Assembly: GCF_000759445.1 (NCBI RefSeq)
Contig: NZ_JRMB01000001.1
Location: 2,604,001-2,668,000 of the forward strand
Length of the DNA stretch: 64,000 bases
Direction of reading: 5' to 3'
Origin: Pseudomonas lutea
GTDB taxonomy: Bacteria; Pseudomonadota; Gammaproteobacteria; Pseudomonadales; Pseudomonadaceae
The notes under the pieces were generated by a model. That model did not search any database, was not told where the DNA came from, and saw only the letters and a list, made by a program, of their open reading frames with translations. The translations under genes and the position numbers were made by a program. Below, one piece after another: positions 26,422 through 35,901 of this stretch (its first letter is position 1; the number at the start of each line of letters is the position of its first letter).

Positions 26422-27162
26422 TTACTTGGCGCCGAGCGCCAGTTTGGCCACTTGCGGCGCAGGCTGGTAGCCCGGAATCAACTGTCCGTCTGCCAACACG
26501 ATCGCCGGCGTACCGTTCACACCGATTGACTGGCCGATTTCAAACTGGCGGGTAACCGGGTTGTCGCACTTGGGCGCCTGAATATTCTTGCCGTCGACCA
26601 TGCGATCCATGGCACCGCGGCGGTCCTTGGAGCACCACACGGCCTGCAGTTGCTCGTCGCCCGGCGAACCCAGCCCCTGCCGCGGAAATGCGACGTAACG
26701 CACCTCGATACCGCGCTTGTTCAGCTCCGGTACTTCCTCGTGCAGTTTGTGGCAGTACGGGCAGGTGGTGTCGGTGAACACTGTGATGTGGGACTTGGTT
26801 TCGCCAATGGCGGGATAGACGACCATCTCGGCCGTCGGAATACCGTTGATGGTTTTCGAGATCGCCTGACGCTCGACTTTTTCGGTCAGGTTGACCGGCT
26901 TGCCGCCCTGTATCTGATACAGATTGCCCTGCATGACGAACTGCCCGTCAGCACTGGCGTAGAGCACACGTCCGCCCTTCAGATTGACTTCATAGAGGCC
27001 GTTCAGCGGGCTGCTGGCAATGCTTTCGACAGGGATCTCCAGGTTCAGAGACTCCAGGGTCTTGCGGATGGCTTTGTCGGACGCCTCGTCGGCGTGGGCA
27101 AAAAGGCTGAAAGAGCTGGCCAGCGCTACAACGGCAGCACCGAGAAAACGAGTGACGCGCAT
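26422..27162 (-). CDS. dsbC: DsbC, periplasmic disulfide isomerase
   Basis: Rearranges wrong disulfide bonds in periplasmic proteins and is kept reduced by DsbD. The 246-residue protein has a signal peptide (about 1-24, ending SLFAHA), an N-terminal dimerisation domain (about 25-85), a linker helix and a thioredoxin-fold domain with the active site CPYC (in DTTCPYCHKLHEEVPEL). The second, structural cysteine pair is also present (WCSKDRRG and PKCDNP), and the cis-proline is in VNGTPAIVLADG. Between xerD and hom, as in other Pseudomonas. Confidence 0.96.
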   Translation of the reverse strand: MRVTRFLGAAVVALASSFSLFAHADEASDKAIRKTLESLNLEIPVESIASSPLNGLYEVNLKGGRVLYASADGQFVMQGNLYQIQGGKPVNLTEKVERQAISKTINGIPTAEMVVYPAIGETKSHITVFTDTTCPYCHKLHEEVPELNKRGIEVRYVAFPRQGLGSPGDEQLQAVWCSKDRRGAMDRMVDGKNIQAPKCDNPVTRQFEIGQSIGVNGTPAIVLADGQLIPGYQPAPQVAKLALGAK

Positions 27163-27329
27163 GAAAACTCCTCGAGCGGTGAGCAGACGGGCCGGGCTGA
27201 AAACGGGCGGCGGGACATCACCGGGATGTTTTCAGGGCCTTGATCTGCGAAACCGGCAAAGCCTATCACATAAGGCCGGGAAGGCCGACGCTCGCTGATG
27301 TAAGACAGGTCGTAAATTCATGAAGTCCG

Positions 27330-28226
27330 CTACCCCCTCGGGTGATGCTTCGCATGCATTTCCTGCAACCGGGCGCGCGCTACGTGGGTATAGATTTGCG
27401 TCGTCGAGAGGTCGCTGTGGCCCAGAAGCATCTGCACCACGCGCAGGTCAGCGCCGTGGTTGAGCAAGTGAGTGGCGAAGGCGTGCCGCAGGGTGTGCGG
27501 AGACAGGGATTTGCCGATGCCGGCGACCTTGGCCTGATGCTTGATGCGATGCCAGAAGGTCTGGCGGGTCATCTGTTCGCCACGCTGACTGGGAAACAGC
27601 ACGTCGCTGGGCCGCCCGTTGAGCAACTCGTGGCGAGCGTCCCGCATGTATCGCTCAACCCAGACGATAGCCTCCTCGCCCATAGGGACCAACCGCTCCT
27701 TGCTGCCTTTGCCCATGATGCGCAATACGCCCTGACGCAGGTTGACCTGTTCCAGTGTCAGGCTGACAAGCTCGGTAACCCGCAGACCGCAGGCGTACAA
27801 CACCTCCAGCATCGCTCGGTCGCGCTGGCCAATAGCGTCACTCAAATCGGGCGCGGCCAGCAGTGCCTCGACGTCTGCTTCGGACAGGGATTTGGGCAGC
27901 GGCTTGCCTAACTGCGGCATGTCGACCTGCAGCGTCGGGTCGATGGCGATAAGCTTTTCCCTGAGCAGGTAGCGATAGAAGCCGCGCACGCCGGAAAGCA
28001 ATCGAGCTGTCGAGCGTGGCTTGTAGCCGTTGTCGACCCTCCACGCCAGGTGATCGAGAATTGCTTCACGACTGATGCTCATCAAGTCGACGCCTTTCTC
28101 CTGAAGCCACCCGTTGAACAGCGCGAGGTCGCTGCGATAGGCGCCACGGGTGTTGTCCGAGAGCCCCTTTTCCAGCCAAAGGGCGTCCAGAAAGCGGTCG
28201 ATCATGGGATGGTCAATGGCGGGCAT
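27330..28226 (-). CDS. xerD: XerD, site-specific tyrosine recombinase
   Basis: With XerC it resolves chromosome dimers at dif. The 298-residue protein has an N-terminal SAM-like core-binding domain (about 5-90) and a catalytic domain (about 110-298) with all the active-site residues: Arg in ACGLRVTELVSL, Lys in GKGSKERLVP, the HxxR pair in SPHTLRHAFATHLL, His in LGHSDLSTTQ and Tyr in IYTHVARARL. It is a chromosomal housekeeping enzyme, not part of a mobile element; no dif or att site was recognised beside it. Confidence 0.97.
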   Translation of the reverse strand: MPAIDHPMIDRFLDALWLEKGLSDNTRGAYRSDLALFNGWLQEKGVDLMSISREAILDHLAWRVDNGYKPRSTARLLSGVRGFYRYLLREKLIAIDPTLQVDMPQLGKPLPKSLSEADVEALLAAPDLSDAIGQRDRAMLEVLYACGLRVTELVSLTLEQVNLRQGVLRIMGKGSKERLVPMGEEAIVWVERYMRDARHELLNGRPSDVLFPSQRGEQMTRQTFWHRIKHQAKVAGIGKSLSPHTLRHAFATHLLNHGADLRVVQMLLGHSDLSTTQIYTHVARARLQEMHAKHHPRG

Positions 28227-28307
28227 GGGTTCTTACTTGAATGGCAGAGGGCGACGGGCAGTTTTTCATACCTGACCGAGCAGGACAAAAACCGAATGCC
28301 AGAAAGC

Positions 28308-28334
28308 AAAAAAGCAGCCCGTAGGCTGCTTTTT
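28308..28334 (-). terminator. Terminator of the rpsP-rimM-trmD-rplS operon
   Basis: GCAGCC (28314-28319) and GGCTGC (28324-28329) are flanked by A- and T-runs, making a strong hairpin with T-tract just after the rplS stop on the minus strand. Confidence 0.88.
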
Positions 28335-28356
28335 CATTCGCATTGGAAGACTGGGA

Positions 28357-28707
28357 TTAAACCAGTTTTTCCTTGATGCGAGCTGCTTTACCGGACAGGT
28401 CACGCAGGTAGTACAGCTTGGCCTTGCGAACGTCACCGCGACGTTTCACAGCCATGCTGTCGATTTGCGGGCTGTAGGTCTGGAAAGTACGTTCAACGCC
28501 AACACCGTTGGAGATTTTACGAACAGTGAAAGCACTGTTCACGCCACGGTTACGCTTGGCAATAACAACGCCTTCGAACGCCTGCAGACGAGCGCGGTCG
28601 CCTTCCTTCACTTTCACCTGAACGACGATGGTGTCGCCCGGGGCAAAGGGAGGGATCTCTTTGGTCATCTGCTCTGCTTCGAGTGCAAGGATGATTTTGT
28701 TAGTCAT
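28357..28707 (-). CDS. rplS: Ribosomal protein L19
   Basis: Large-subunit protein at the 30S-50S interface. The 116-residue protein is the normal length, with the L19 signatures [20 protein letters not shown] and [20 protein letters not shown], then [18 protein letters not shown]. It is the last gene of the conserved rpsP-rimM-trmD-rplS operon and is followed by a strong terminator. Confidence 0.98.
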   Translation of the reverse strand: MTNKIILALEAEQMTKEIPPFAPGDTIVVQVKVKEGDRARLQAFEGVVIAKRNRGVNSAFTVRKISNGVGVERTFQTYSPQIDSMAVKRRGDVRKAKLYYLRDLSGKAARIKEKLV

Positions 28708-28750
28708 GCTGTGCTCCTAAGGTAAATCAGCTGGATTTACCATCGATACG

Positions 28751-29503
28751 TTAACTATCGTCCCGCTCACGGAGATATTCCGTCAGCAGCTTCTTCTCTT
28801 CTCCAGAAAGCGAGCGGCTTTCCAGAAGATCGGCGCGTCGTTCATAGGTCCGCCCAAGGGACTGCTGTAAACGCCAACGCCGGATGTGTGCGTGATTGCC
28901 ACTTAGCAATACGTCGGGAACACGCTGATCCGCATACACCTCCGGTCGGGTGTAGTGCGGGCAATCCAGCAGACCATCCGTGAAGGAGTCTTCCTCCGCG
29001 GAATCTACATGCCCTAAAGCTCCAGGCAGCAGTCGCGTAACCGCATCTATCAGGACCATGGCCGGCAGCTCACCGCCAGATAACACATAGTCGCCAATCG
29101 ACCACTCTTCATCGACATGAGCCTCAATAAAACGCTCGTCGACGCCTTCATAGCGACCGGCAATCAGGATAAGTGCTTCTTCCTGCGCCAGTTCGCGGAC
29201 CGCAGACTGATCCAGCTTGCGACCCTGGGGCGACAGGTAAATCACCTTCGCCGCCTCCCCCGCTGCTTGCCTGGCCTGAGCCAGCGCGTCTTCCAGGGGC
29301 TTGATCTTCATCACCATGCCAGGGCCACCGCCAAACGGGCGATCGTCCACAGTGTGATGTCGATCAGTGGTGTAATCCCGCGGATTCCAACAGGTGAGCT
29401 GCAAGAGCTCCTGTTTCACCGCACGGCTGGTAATGCCGTATTCGCTGATGGCGGAAAACATCTCGGGAAACAGCGTGATGACTTCTATGCGCAGGCTGGC
29501 CAT
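28751..29503 (-). CDS. trmD: TrmD, tRNA (guanine-N1)-methyltransferase
   Basis: Methylates G37 next to the anticodon of several tRNAs, preventing frameshifting; the SAM-binding site is a trefoil knot of the SPOUT class. The 250-residue protein carries [53 protein letters not shown] and the knot loop [20 protein letters not shown]. It starts three bases after the rimM stop, inside the ribosomal operon. Confidence 0.98.
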   Translation of the reverse strand: MASLRIEVITLFPEMFSAISEYGITSRAVKQELLQLTCWNPRDYTTDRHHTVDDRPFGGGPGMVMKIKPLEDALAQARQAAGEAAKVIYLSPQGRKLDQSAVRELAQEEALILIAGRYEGVDERFIEAHVDEEWSIGDYVLSGGELPAMVLIDAVTRLLPGALGHVDSAEEDSFTDGLLDCPHYTRPEVYADQRVPDVLLSGNHAHIRRWRLQQSLGRTYERRADLLESRSLSGEEKKLLTEYLRERDDS

Positions 29504-29506
29504 TGC

Positions 29507-30043
29507 TTAGAAATCCGCGTCCCATTCCACCTTCATCTCGCCTGCAACCAGATCGACGGCCAACACACATTGCTCCGTATAGGGCAAAAGGCGTTCGCGA
29601 TCATCCAGACTGCCTGCGCAGGGCTTGACCACCATTACATCGTTTGCGCCGGTTTCCAGAAGATGATCGACCTTCCCGAGCAACTGCCCAAGTCCGTCAA
29701 TGACCTTCAGACCTTCAAGCTGGTACCAGTAGTACTCGCCGTCGGTCAATTCAGGGAACAGATTGCGTGGCACGCAGATCTCATAACCCGCAAGAAGACG
29801 TGCTTCTTCACGGTCATCAAGACCCTTGAGCTTCGCGACCAGGAACTTGTCGTTCCCACGTCCACTGACCAGCTCGACCTGTTTCACATTGCCTTCGCGC
29901 TTGAGCGTCCAGGTTTTGTACTGCAACAGGTTTTCAGTCGGATCAGTAAAGGAATACACCTTCACTTCGCCGCGAACGCCATGTACCGAGTAAATCTTGC
30001 CGATGACGATCAGATCGTCGGCAGAAGCTGGCGTCGCGTTCAT
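29507..30043 (-). CDS. rimM: RimM, 16S rRNA processing / 30S maturation factor
   Basis: Binds ribosomal protein S19 and assists assembly of the 30S head. The 178-residue protein has an N-terminal RimM beta-barrel (VIGKIYSVHGVRGEVKVYSF, about 11-30) and a C-terminal PRC-barrel (DGEYYWYQLEGLKVIDGLGQ and on). It lies between rpsP, five bases upstream, and trmD. Confidence 0.97.
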   Translation of the reverse strand: MNATPASADDLIVIGKIYSVHGVRGEVKVYSFTDPTENLLQYKTWTLKREGNVKQVELVSGRGNDKFLVAKLKGLDDREEARLLAGYEICVPRNLFPELTDGEYYWYQLEGLKVIDGLGQLLGKVDHLLETGANDVMVVKPCAGSLDDRERLLPYTEQCVLAVDLVAGEMKVEWDADF

Positions 30044-30048
30044 ATTGC

Positions 30049-30300
30049 TCAGGCCGCAGCCTTGGCAGATTCCTTCAACAGCGAAGCAACACGCTCAGAA
30101 GGTTGTGCACCAACGCTCAGCCAGTAGGCCAGACGCTCTTGGTTCACGGACAGACGGATTTCCTGACCACGGGCAACCGGGTTGAAGAAACCGATTTGTT
30201 CCTTGTGGGAACCGTCGCGTGGGTTACGGCTGTCGGTCACAGTCAGGTGGTAGAACGGGCGCTTTTTGGAGCCGCCAAGGGCAAGACGGATTGTTAGCAT
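30049..30300 (-). CDS. rpsP: Ribosomal protein S16
   Basis: Small-subunit protein needed for 30S assembly. The 83-residue protein starts [20 protein letters not shown], as expected. The ATG at 30300 was preferred to the longer open frame, since everything upstream of it is leader sequence. First gene of the rpsP-rimM-trmD-rplS operon, with a clear sigma70 promoter upstream (30373-30400). Confidence 0.98.
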   Translation of the reverse strand: MLTIRLALGGSKKRPFYHLTVTDSRNPRDGSHKEQIGFFNPVARGQEIRLSVNQERLAYWLSVGAQPSERVASLLKESAKAAA

Positions 30301-30372
30301 TGAACAATTTTCCTGTAGTCGGTGCTGCAAATCTAAGATGCACAGCGGGCATGGGTGCCCGAAAGGCCGCAT

Positions 30373-30400
30373 ATTCTAAGGAATATCCGGATATTTGCAA
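30373..30400 (-). promoter_or_regulatory. Sigma70-type promoter of the rpsP operon
   Basis: On the minus strand, TTGCAA (30400-30395) and TAGAAT (30378-30373) are separated by 16 bases. This places the transcription start about 60 bases before the rpsP ATG. Confidence 0.65.
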
Positions 30401-30517
30401 ATGACTTTTTCCGGCATGCGCCGAAGGACTGCCAAAGATCTGCCATGGAACCGCCAATTACGACGGCGTTGAACGCCTGCCTGAGCAAGCCATCGGGACG
30501 GTTGCCCCAAAGAGGAA

Positions 30518-30540
30518 CGCGCGGGCCCTGAGCCCGCGCG
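30518..30540 (-). terminator. GC-rich hairpin after ffh
   Basis: CGCGCGGGC and GCCCGCGCG pair perfectly (9 bp) just past the ffh stop. The following minus-strand sequence is only moderately T-rich (TTCCTCTTT), so strength is uncertain. Confidence 0.6.
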
Positions 30541-30547
30541 ATGCAAT

Positions 30548-31924
30548 TTACATTTTGGGCATACCGCCGCCGGGCAACATTCCGCCCATGCCGCGCATCA
30601 TTTTGGCCATGCCACCCTTGGTCGAGAACTTTTTCATCATCTTCTGCATCTGCTTGTGCTGCTTGATGAGGCGACCGATGTCTTGCACCTGAGTACCCGA
30701 ACCCATGGCAATGCGGCGCTTGCGTGAACCACTGATCAGCTCGGGGTCGCGACGCTCGGCCGGGGTCATCGAGTTGATGATGGCTTCCATCTGCTTGAAC
30801 TGCTTTTCAGCGGCGCTCTGGGCATTACCCATTTGCGACAGGTTGACGCCGCCGATGCTCGGCAGTTTGTCCATGAGCCCGCCGAGGCCGCCCATGTTTT
30901 TCATCTGTTGCAGCTGATCGCGGAAGTCTTCGAGGTCGAAACCCTTGCCCTTCTTCAGCTTCTTGGCCAGCTTGTCGGCCTTGTCCTTGTCGAGGGTCTG
31001 CTCGGCCTGCTCAATCAGGCTGAGCACGTCGCCCATGCCCAGGATGCGCGACGCGATACGGTCCGGGTGGAACGGCTCGAGCGCCTCGCTCTTCTCACCC
31101 ATACCGATGAACTTGATCGGCTTGCCGGTAATGGCACGCACCGACAGCGCAGCACCGCCACGGGCGTCACCATCGACCTTGGTCAGGATCACGCCGGTCA
31201 ACGGCAACGCGTCACCGAACGCCTTGGCGGTGTTGGCGGCGTCCTGGCCGGTCATGGCGTCGACCACGAACAGCGTCTCGGCAGGCTTGACCGCAGCGTG
31301 CAGCGCCTGGATCTCGCCCATCATTTCGGCATCGATGTGCAAACGGCCGGCGGTGTCGAGGATCACCACGTCAATGAACTTGAGCTTGGCTTCCCTGATG
31401 GCCGCTTCGGCGATGTCCACCGGCTTCTGGATGATGTCGGACGGGAAGAACGTCACGCCGATGTCGTTGGCCAGTGTTTCAAGCTGCTTGATTGCGGCGG
31501 GACGATAGACGTCCGCCGACACCAGCATCACGGTTTTCTTTTTGCGCTCTTTCAAAAATCTGGCGAGCTTGCCGGCCGTGGTGGTCTTGCCCGCACCCTG
31601 CAGGCCCGCCATGAGGATGACGGCCGGCGGCGTGACGTTGAGGGTCAGCTCTTCGTTCGCAGCCCCCATCATCTCTTCAAGCTCGGCCTGGACAATCTTC
31701 ACGAACGCCTGGCCCGGGGTCAGGCTGCGCGACACCTCGGTGCCGACGGCGCGTTCCTTGATGCGATTGACGAAGTCCTTGACGACCGGCAAGGCGACGT
31801 CGGCTTCAAGGAGCGCCATACGCACTTCACGCAGAGTGTCCTTGATGTTGTCCTCGGTCAGCTTGGCCTTGCCAGTGACCTGGCGCAGCGTCTGCGAGAG
31901 ACGATCTGTCAGATTTTCAAACAT
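30548..31924 (-). CDS. ffh: Ffh, signal recognition particle protein (SRP54)
   Basis: GTPase that binds signal sequences with 4.5S RNA and targets nascent inner-membrane proteins to FtsY. The 458-residue protein has an N domain (about 1-85), a G domain with GLQGAGKTTTAGKLA, DTAGRLH and TKVDGDARGGAALS, and a methionine-rich M domain (about 300-458), including the RNA-binding ISGSRKRRIAMGSG and a Met/Gly-rich C-terminal tail ending GGMPKM. It is divergent from ypjD. Confidence 0.98.
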   Translation of the reverse strand: MFENLTDRLSQTLRQVTGKAKLTEDNIKDTLREVRMALLEADVALPVVKDFVNRIKERAVGTEVSRSLTPGQAFVKIVQAELEEMMGAANEELTLNVTPPAVILMAGLQGAGKTTTAGKLARFLKERKKKTVMLVSADVYRPAAIKQLETLANDIGVTFFPSDIIQKPVDIAEAAIREAKLKFIDVVILDTAGRLHIDAEMMGEIQALHAAVKPAETLFVVDAMTGQDAANTAKAFGDALPLTGVILTKVDGDARGGAALSVRAITGKPIKFIGMGEKSEALEPFHPDRIASRILGMGDVLSLIEQAEQTLDKDKADKLAKKLKKGKGFDLEDFRDQLQQMKNMGGLGGLMDKLPSIGGVNLSQMGNAQSAAEKQFKQMEAIINSMTPAERRDPELISGSRKRRIAMGSGTQVQDIGRLIKQHKQMQKMMKKFSTKGGMAKMMRGMGGMLPGGGMPKM

Positions 31925-32197
31925 GCGTGATCCTTTGGGTTCGTGCTGAACACCGAATAGTGCGGGCCGGCCCGTAACGGCCTTTCCAGTCGGCCGCCGA
32001 AATCGCGGCGCCTGCTGTTTATAGAAGCACTATAAACGCGGCTGAAACAGCGGTCGGCGAGCCTGTGGCTTGAGCAGGTCGCGGATTATAGCGAAGAGTC
32101 CCGCGCACGGACACTACGGCGTCTGCTTCTCTGGTCTTTCGTGACTTGCGGGTTATATGCCAAACTCAGCGCCTTTCGGGCACGCCCAACAGGATCT
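31925..32197. other. Divergent promoter region between ffh and ypjD
   Basis: No gene here. A palindrome of 8-bp arms, GTTTATAG and CTATAAAC, around a 5-base loop lies at 32017-32037, roughly 95 bases upstream of ffh and 160 bases upstream of ypjD. Its AT-rich arms contain TATA-like elements usable as -10 boxes on both strands. Confidence 0.4.
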
Positions 32198-33010
32198 ATG
32201 TTCCCCTTGTCACCGAGTTTGCTCTTCAGCCTCGCCGCCGCTGTCTTTTACGCCGCTGCGACCGTCTACCAAGGTGCGCGCCTGCGTCAGGGCAAAAAGG
32301 CCGACAAATGGCTGCTGTGCCTGGTCGGCACTCTGGCCGTCGCCTGCCAGGCCAGCGCGCTGTTTGGTCAACTGGTACGTCCCATCGGTCTGGGCCTGGA
32401 CTTTTTCAGCGCCGCCAGCCTGATCGCCGTTGCCGTGATCATCGTGACCATGCTCGCGTGCATCCGGCTACCGGTCGAAATCCTGCTGATTCTGTTGTTC
32501 CCGCTGGGGCTGCTGACCACGCTGATGGCGCAGTTCGCACCGGCCGGCACCCTGCAGCCGATCATCGAAGAGCACGGCATCATCAGCCATATTCTGCTGT
32601 CGATCCTCGCTTACGGCATGTTCACCATCGCCGTGTTTCAGTCTTTGTTGCTGTTGCTGCAGGACCGCCAGCTCAAGAACAAGCATCCCCTGGGCCTGAT
32701 AAAAAGCTTCCCACCCCTGCAAACCATGGAGAGCCTGTTGTTCGGCTTCCTCTGGGCGGGCTGGGTTTTGCTCTCGATGTCGCTGATTTCCGGCTGGCTT
32801 TTCGTCGAAAACCTCTTTGCTCAACACCTGGTGCACAAAACGCTGCTGTCGATCCTGGCGTGGGTCGTCTTCAGCGTTCTGTTGTGGGGCCGTCATCATT
32901 TGGGCTGGCGCGGGCACAAGGCGATTCGCTGGACGCTGGGCGGTTTTGTACTCTTGATGCTGGCTTACTTCGGCAGCAAGCTCGTCCGTGAATACATCCT
33001 GCACATCTGA
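32198..33010 (+). CDS. ypjD: YpjD, CcsA/HemX-like inner membrane protein
   Basis: A 270-residue polytopic membrane protein with about eight hydrophobic helices, related to the cytochrome c assembly protein CcsA. The family core is visible as AQFAPAGTLQPIIEEHGIIS, HILLSILAYGMFTIAVFQSL and LVHKTLLSILAWVVFSVLLW, with conserved histidines that in CcsA bind heme. The role of YpjD itself is not settled. The ATG at 32198 has AGGA upstream; the frame is open a little further 5'. Its stop lies 12 bases before the next gene, so the two are probably co-transcribed. Divergent from ffh, as in many gammaproteobacteria. Confidence 0.88.
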   Translation: MFPLSPSLLFSLAAAVFYAAATVYQGARLRQGKKADKWLLCLVGTLAVACQASALFGQLVRPIGLGLDFFSAASLIAVAVIIVTMLACIRLPVEILLILLFPLGLLTTLMAQFAPAGTLQPIIEEHGIISHILLSILAYGMFTIAVFQSLLLLLQDRQLKNKHPLGLIKSFPPLQTMESLLFGFLWAGWVLLSMSLISGWLFVENLFAQHLVHKTLLSILAWVVFSVLLWGRHHLGWRGHKAIRWTLGGFVLLMLAYFGSKLVREYILHI

Positions 33011-33022
33011 CGGGCATTGATC

Positions 33023-34261
33023 ATGGAAAACCTGCCGGCCGGCTCAATGCTCACGCTCCTTGCCCTGCTTACCCTGTGGTCGGGGCTGTTGGGAGCGGTC
33101 GAGGCTGCGCACCACAATCTGCGCGCCATGCCTGTCAATCCACGCTCCAGCGAGCCGGCCAGGCCGGTACTCGCGTTCAACCTCAACAGCCTCATCCTCG
33201 GCAATACGCTCCTCAAAGTCCTCATCACCGTGCTCGCCACCCTGCTTGCCATTGGCGAGGGCTATGTTCATGCCCCGCTGCTGGCCTGGATGGGTGTTGC
33301 CAGCGCGCTGGTGGTGGTGACCGAGTTCATCCCGAGAAAGCTGGCGGCGCGTCGGCCTGAAGCGATTCTGCTGCTGGGCAACAACGTGTTGCGCATCCCC
33401 GTTCGGATATTGCAACCGCTGACCTGGCTCTACAAAAACATCGCCAAACTGTTGTTGCGTCCTTTTCTGTCCAGGCGTCGCGCTGACAGCGTCGATGATG
33501 AGGACGACCAGCGACCGCCGGTTTATCAGGACAACGAAAGTCAGTTCGGCCGCGCCCACATCATCTCTGGCATTCATGCGCTCGACACCATGACCGTCAA
33601 TGACATCCTGGTGCCGCGCAGCGAAGTGGACGGCATCAACCTCGATGACACGATCGAAGAGATCACCGACAAGCTGATCATTTCCCGCCACACGCGTCTG
33701 CCGGTCTATCACAACGACATCAATCAGGTCGAAGGGGTCCTCAATACGCGGATGGTCAGCCACTTGTTGCCCCGCAACGAGCTGACCAAAGAGGCGCTGC
33801 AGGCGGCATGTTATGAGCCGTACTTTGTGCCCGAAAGCACGCCGCTGCAGATGCAGCTGCTCAATTTCCACAAGCAGCAGCGACGCATGGGCGTGGTGGT
33901 CGACGAGTACGGTGAAGTGCTGGGCATCGTCAGTCTCGAAGACATTCTTGAGGAAATCGTCGGGGAATTCGAAAGCGAGCAGGCCATCGACAACCCGCAC
34001 ATTCAGCCCCAACCTGACGGCCGTCTGGTGATCGACGGTGCGGCGTCGATTCGCGATCTGAACAAGAGCCTTGCCTGGCACCTCCCCTCCGACGGTCCGA
34101 AAACCCTCAATGGTCTGATCACCGAAGCGCTGGAGACGATTCCCAGCAGTTCGGTGTGCCTGAAAATCGGCCCCTACCGCCTGGAAATCCTCGAGACCGA
34201 AGACAATCGCGTCAGCCGTGTGCTGATGTGGCTGAACACACGTACCAAGGACGTGATCTGA
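33023..34261 (+). CDS. CorC/HlyC-type membrane protein with CBS pair (YfjD-like)
   Basis: A 412-residue protein of the CNNM/CorC superfamily, tied to magnesium or cobalt efflux and copper tolerance in relatives. N-terminal hydrophobic helices (about 1-130, DUF21-type) are followed by a cytoplasmic CBS pair (about 185-310, MTVNDILVPRSEVDGINLDD and RRMGVVVDEYGEVLGIVSLE) and a CorC_HlyC C-terminal domain (about 325-410, DGRLVIDGAASIRDLNKSLA). The ATG at 33023 is used; a TTG two codons earlier is possible. It follows ypjD, as in E. coli where yfjD and ypjD are neighbours. Confidence 0.87.
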   Translation: MENLPAGSMLTLLALLTLWSGLLGAVEAAHHNLRAMPVNPRSSEPARPVLAFNLNSLILGNTLLKVLITVLATLLAIGEGYVHAPLLAWMGVASALVVVTEFIPRKLAARRPEAILLLGNNVLRIPVRILQPLTWLYKNIAKLLLRPFLSRRRADSVDDEDDQRPPVYQDNESQFGRAHIISGIHALDTMTVNDILVPRSEVDGINLDDTIEEITDKLIISRHTRLPVYHNDINQVEGVLNTRMVSHLLPRNELTKEALQAACYEPYFVPESTPLQMQLLNFHKQQRRMGVVVDEYGEVLGIVSLEDILEEIVGEFESEQAIDNPHIQPQPDGRLVIDGAASIRDLNKSLAWHLPSDGPKTLNGLITEALETIPSSSVCLKIGPYRLEILETEDNRVSRVLMWLNTRTKDVI

Positions 34262-34561
34262 GGCATGCAGCGGCGCGCTGAAACACTTGTTTCGGCGCCG
34301 ATCCCCTTCCTATAATCGATCCGCTTACCCAGCCCCGCCGATCCGCGTGCTACCCGCACAATGCGCGATCCGGCCAGTCACACAGCCTGACCGCTCACGC
34401 GACCCTGGCCTGCGCTCCGATCCCGAGCTCGCCACGCGCCTTTGCCCGCATCCGGGCTAGTCTGTTCAGCGCTGGACCCAACAATAAATAACGATTGCCA
34501 CAGCGCGCGTACGGATGTTCGTTCCCCGCTGACAGGCGATACGACTGCCAGGGATCTCCGC
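34262..34561. other. Promoter region of the MHS transporter
   Basis: A 300-base non-coding stretch. It contains an imperfect hairpin (about 34272-34299, GGCGC...GAAAC with GTTTC...GCGCC) and a sigma70 candidate with TTGTTT (34287-34292), 18 bases, TATAAT (34311-34316). If used, the leader of the transporter mRNA would be about 240 bases long. Confidence 0.5.
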
Positions 34562-35884
34562 ATGACCACTACTTCCGCCCTTCCCGCCCGCGAGCAGAGC
34601 GAGGCCCGCCCGGCCAACTCCGCAGCGCGCGTTGCCACCGCCAGTTTTATCGGCACGGCCATCGAGTTTTATGATTTTTACGTATACGCCACAGCCGCTG
34701 CGCTGGTGATCGGGCCGGTGTTCTTCCCGCAAACGTCCAGCACCGCGCAGATGCTGTCGGCTTTTCTGACGTTCGGAATCGCGTTTCTTGCTCGCCCGCT
34801 GGGTTCGGCGCTGTTTGGCCATTTTGGCGACCGCATCGGTCGGAAATCGACGCTGGTCGCCTCGCTTCTGCTGATGGGGGTCTGTACGACGTTGATCGGC
34901 GTGCTGCCGGGATACGATGCCATCGGATCATGGGCGCCGATCCTGCTCTGTGTGCTGCGCTTCGGTCAGGGCCTGGGCCTTGGCGGTGAATGGGGCGGAG
35001 CCGCCTTACTGGCGACCGAAAACGCTCCCAAAGGCAAACGAGCCTGGTTTGGCATGTTTCCCCAACTGGGCCCATCGATCGGTTTCCTTGCCGCCAACGG
35101 GCTGTTTCTGACGCTGGCCATGACGCTGGATGACGAGCAATTTCGCTCCTGGGGCTGGCGCGTGCCGTTTCTGCTCAGCGCCGTGCTGGTCGTTATCGGC
35201 CTGTATGTGCGCCTGAAGCTTGAGGAAACACCTGTCTTCGCCAAAGCCATTGCCCGCCACGAGCGCGTAAAGCTGCCCATCGCCGAGCTGTTCGCGCAGT
35301 ACTGGGCACCGATGCTGTTGGGAGCAGCCTCAATGGTGGTGTGCTATGCGCTGTTCTACATTTCGACGGTCTTTTCGCTGAGCTATGGGGTGAAGACGCT
35401 GGGCTACAGTCGGGAATCGTTCCTGGCGATGCTGTGTTTCGCCGTGCTGTTCATGGCCCTTGCGACGCCGCTTTCCGCACTGGCCAGTGACCGCTTTGGC
35501 CGCCGGCCGGTGTTGATTGTCGGCGGCGTGCTGGCCATTCTGTCGGGTTTCCTGATGGAGCCGTTGCTGACCCACGGCACCACGTGGGCGGTGACGCTGT
35601 TCCTGTCCATCGAGCTGTTTCTGATGGGCGTCACGTTTGCGCCCATGGGCGCAATGCTGCCAGAGCTGTTTCCCACGCGCGTTCGCTACACCGGCGCGTC
35701 CGCGGCTTACAACATCGGCGGCATCGTCGGCGCCTCTGTCGCGCCGTTCTTCGCACAAAAGCTGGTGGAAATGGGCGGGTTGAGCTGGGTGGGCGGTTAT
35801 GTTTCGGCAGCAGCGCTGATCAGCGTGATTGCCGTGCTGTGCCTGAAAGAAACCCGGCACGCGGACCTGGATACGATTGCCTGA
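34562..35884 (+). CDS. Major facilitator transporter, metabolite:H+ symporter (MHS) family
   Basis: A 440-residue, 12-helix proton symporter. MHS features are clear: ASFIGTAIEFYDFYVYATAA in helix 1, the loop 2-3 motif RPLGSALFGHFGDRIGRKST, and GLGLGGEWGGAALLATENA in helix 4-5. Relatives carry dicarboxylates, citrate, proline/betaine or shikimate; the ligand cannot be told from sequence, and there is no catabolic gene beside it. ATG 34562 has AGGGA upstream; the frame stays open 40 codons earlier without family similarity. Confidence 0.9.
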   Translation: MTTTSALPAREQSEARPANSAARVATASFIGTAIEFYDFYVYATAAALVIGPVFFPQTSSTAQMLSAFLTFGIAFLARPLGSALFGHFGDRIGRKSTLVASLLLMGVCTTLIGVLPGYDAIGSWAPILLCVLRFGQGLGLGGEWGGAALLATENAPKGKRAWFGMFPQLGPSIGFLAANGLFLTLAMTLDDEQFRSWGWRVPFLLSAVLVVIGLYVRLKLEETPVFAKAIARHERVKLPIAELFAQYWAPMLLGAASMVVCYALFYISTVFSLSYGVKTLGYSRESFLAMLCFAVLFMALATPLSALASDRFGRRPVLIVGGVLAILSGFLMEPLLTHGTTWAVTLFLSIELFLMGVTFAPMGAMLPELFPTRVRYTGASAAYNIGGIVGASVAPFFAQKLVEMGGLSWVGGYVSAAALISVIAVLCLKETRHADLDTIA

Positions 35885-35901
35885 GCCCACCGGAAACGTA
35901 C

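Noticed and set aside
27330..28226. Tyrosine recombinase as sign of an integrated element
   Set aside because: It is the housekeeping XerD in its conserved context with dsbC; no phage or transposon genes or flanking direct repeats are seen.
34317..34561. Possible tRNA or small RNA in the leader of the MHS transporter
   Set aside because: No cloverleaf, no anticodon stem and no T-loop consensus could be found; only weak GC-rich pairing.
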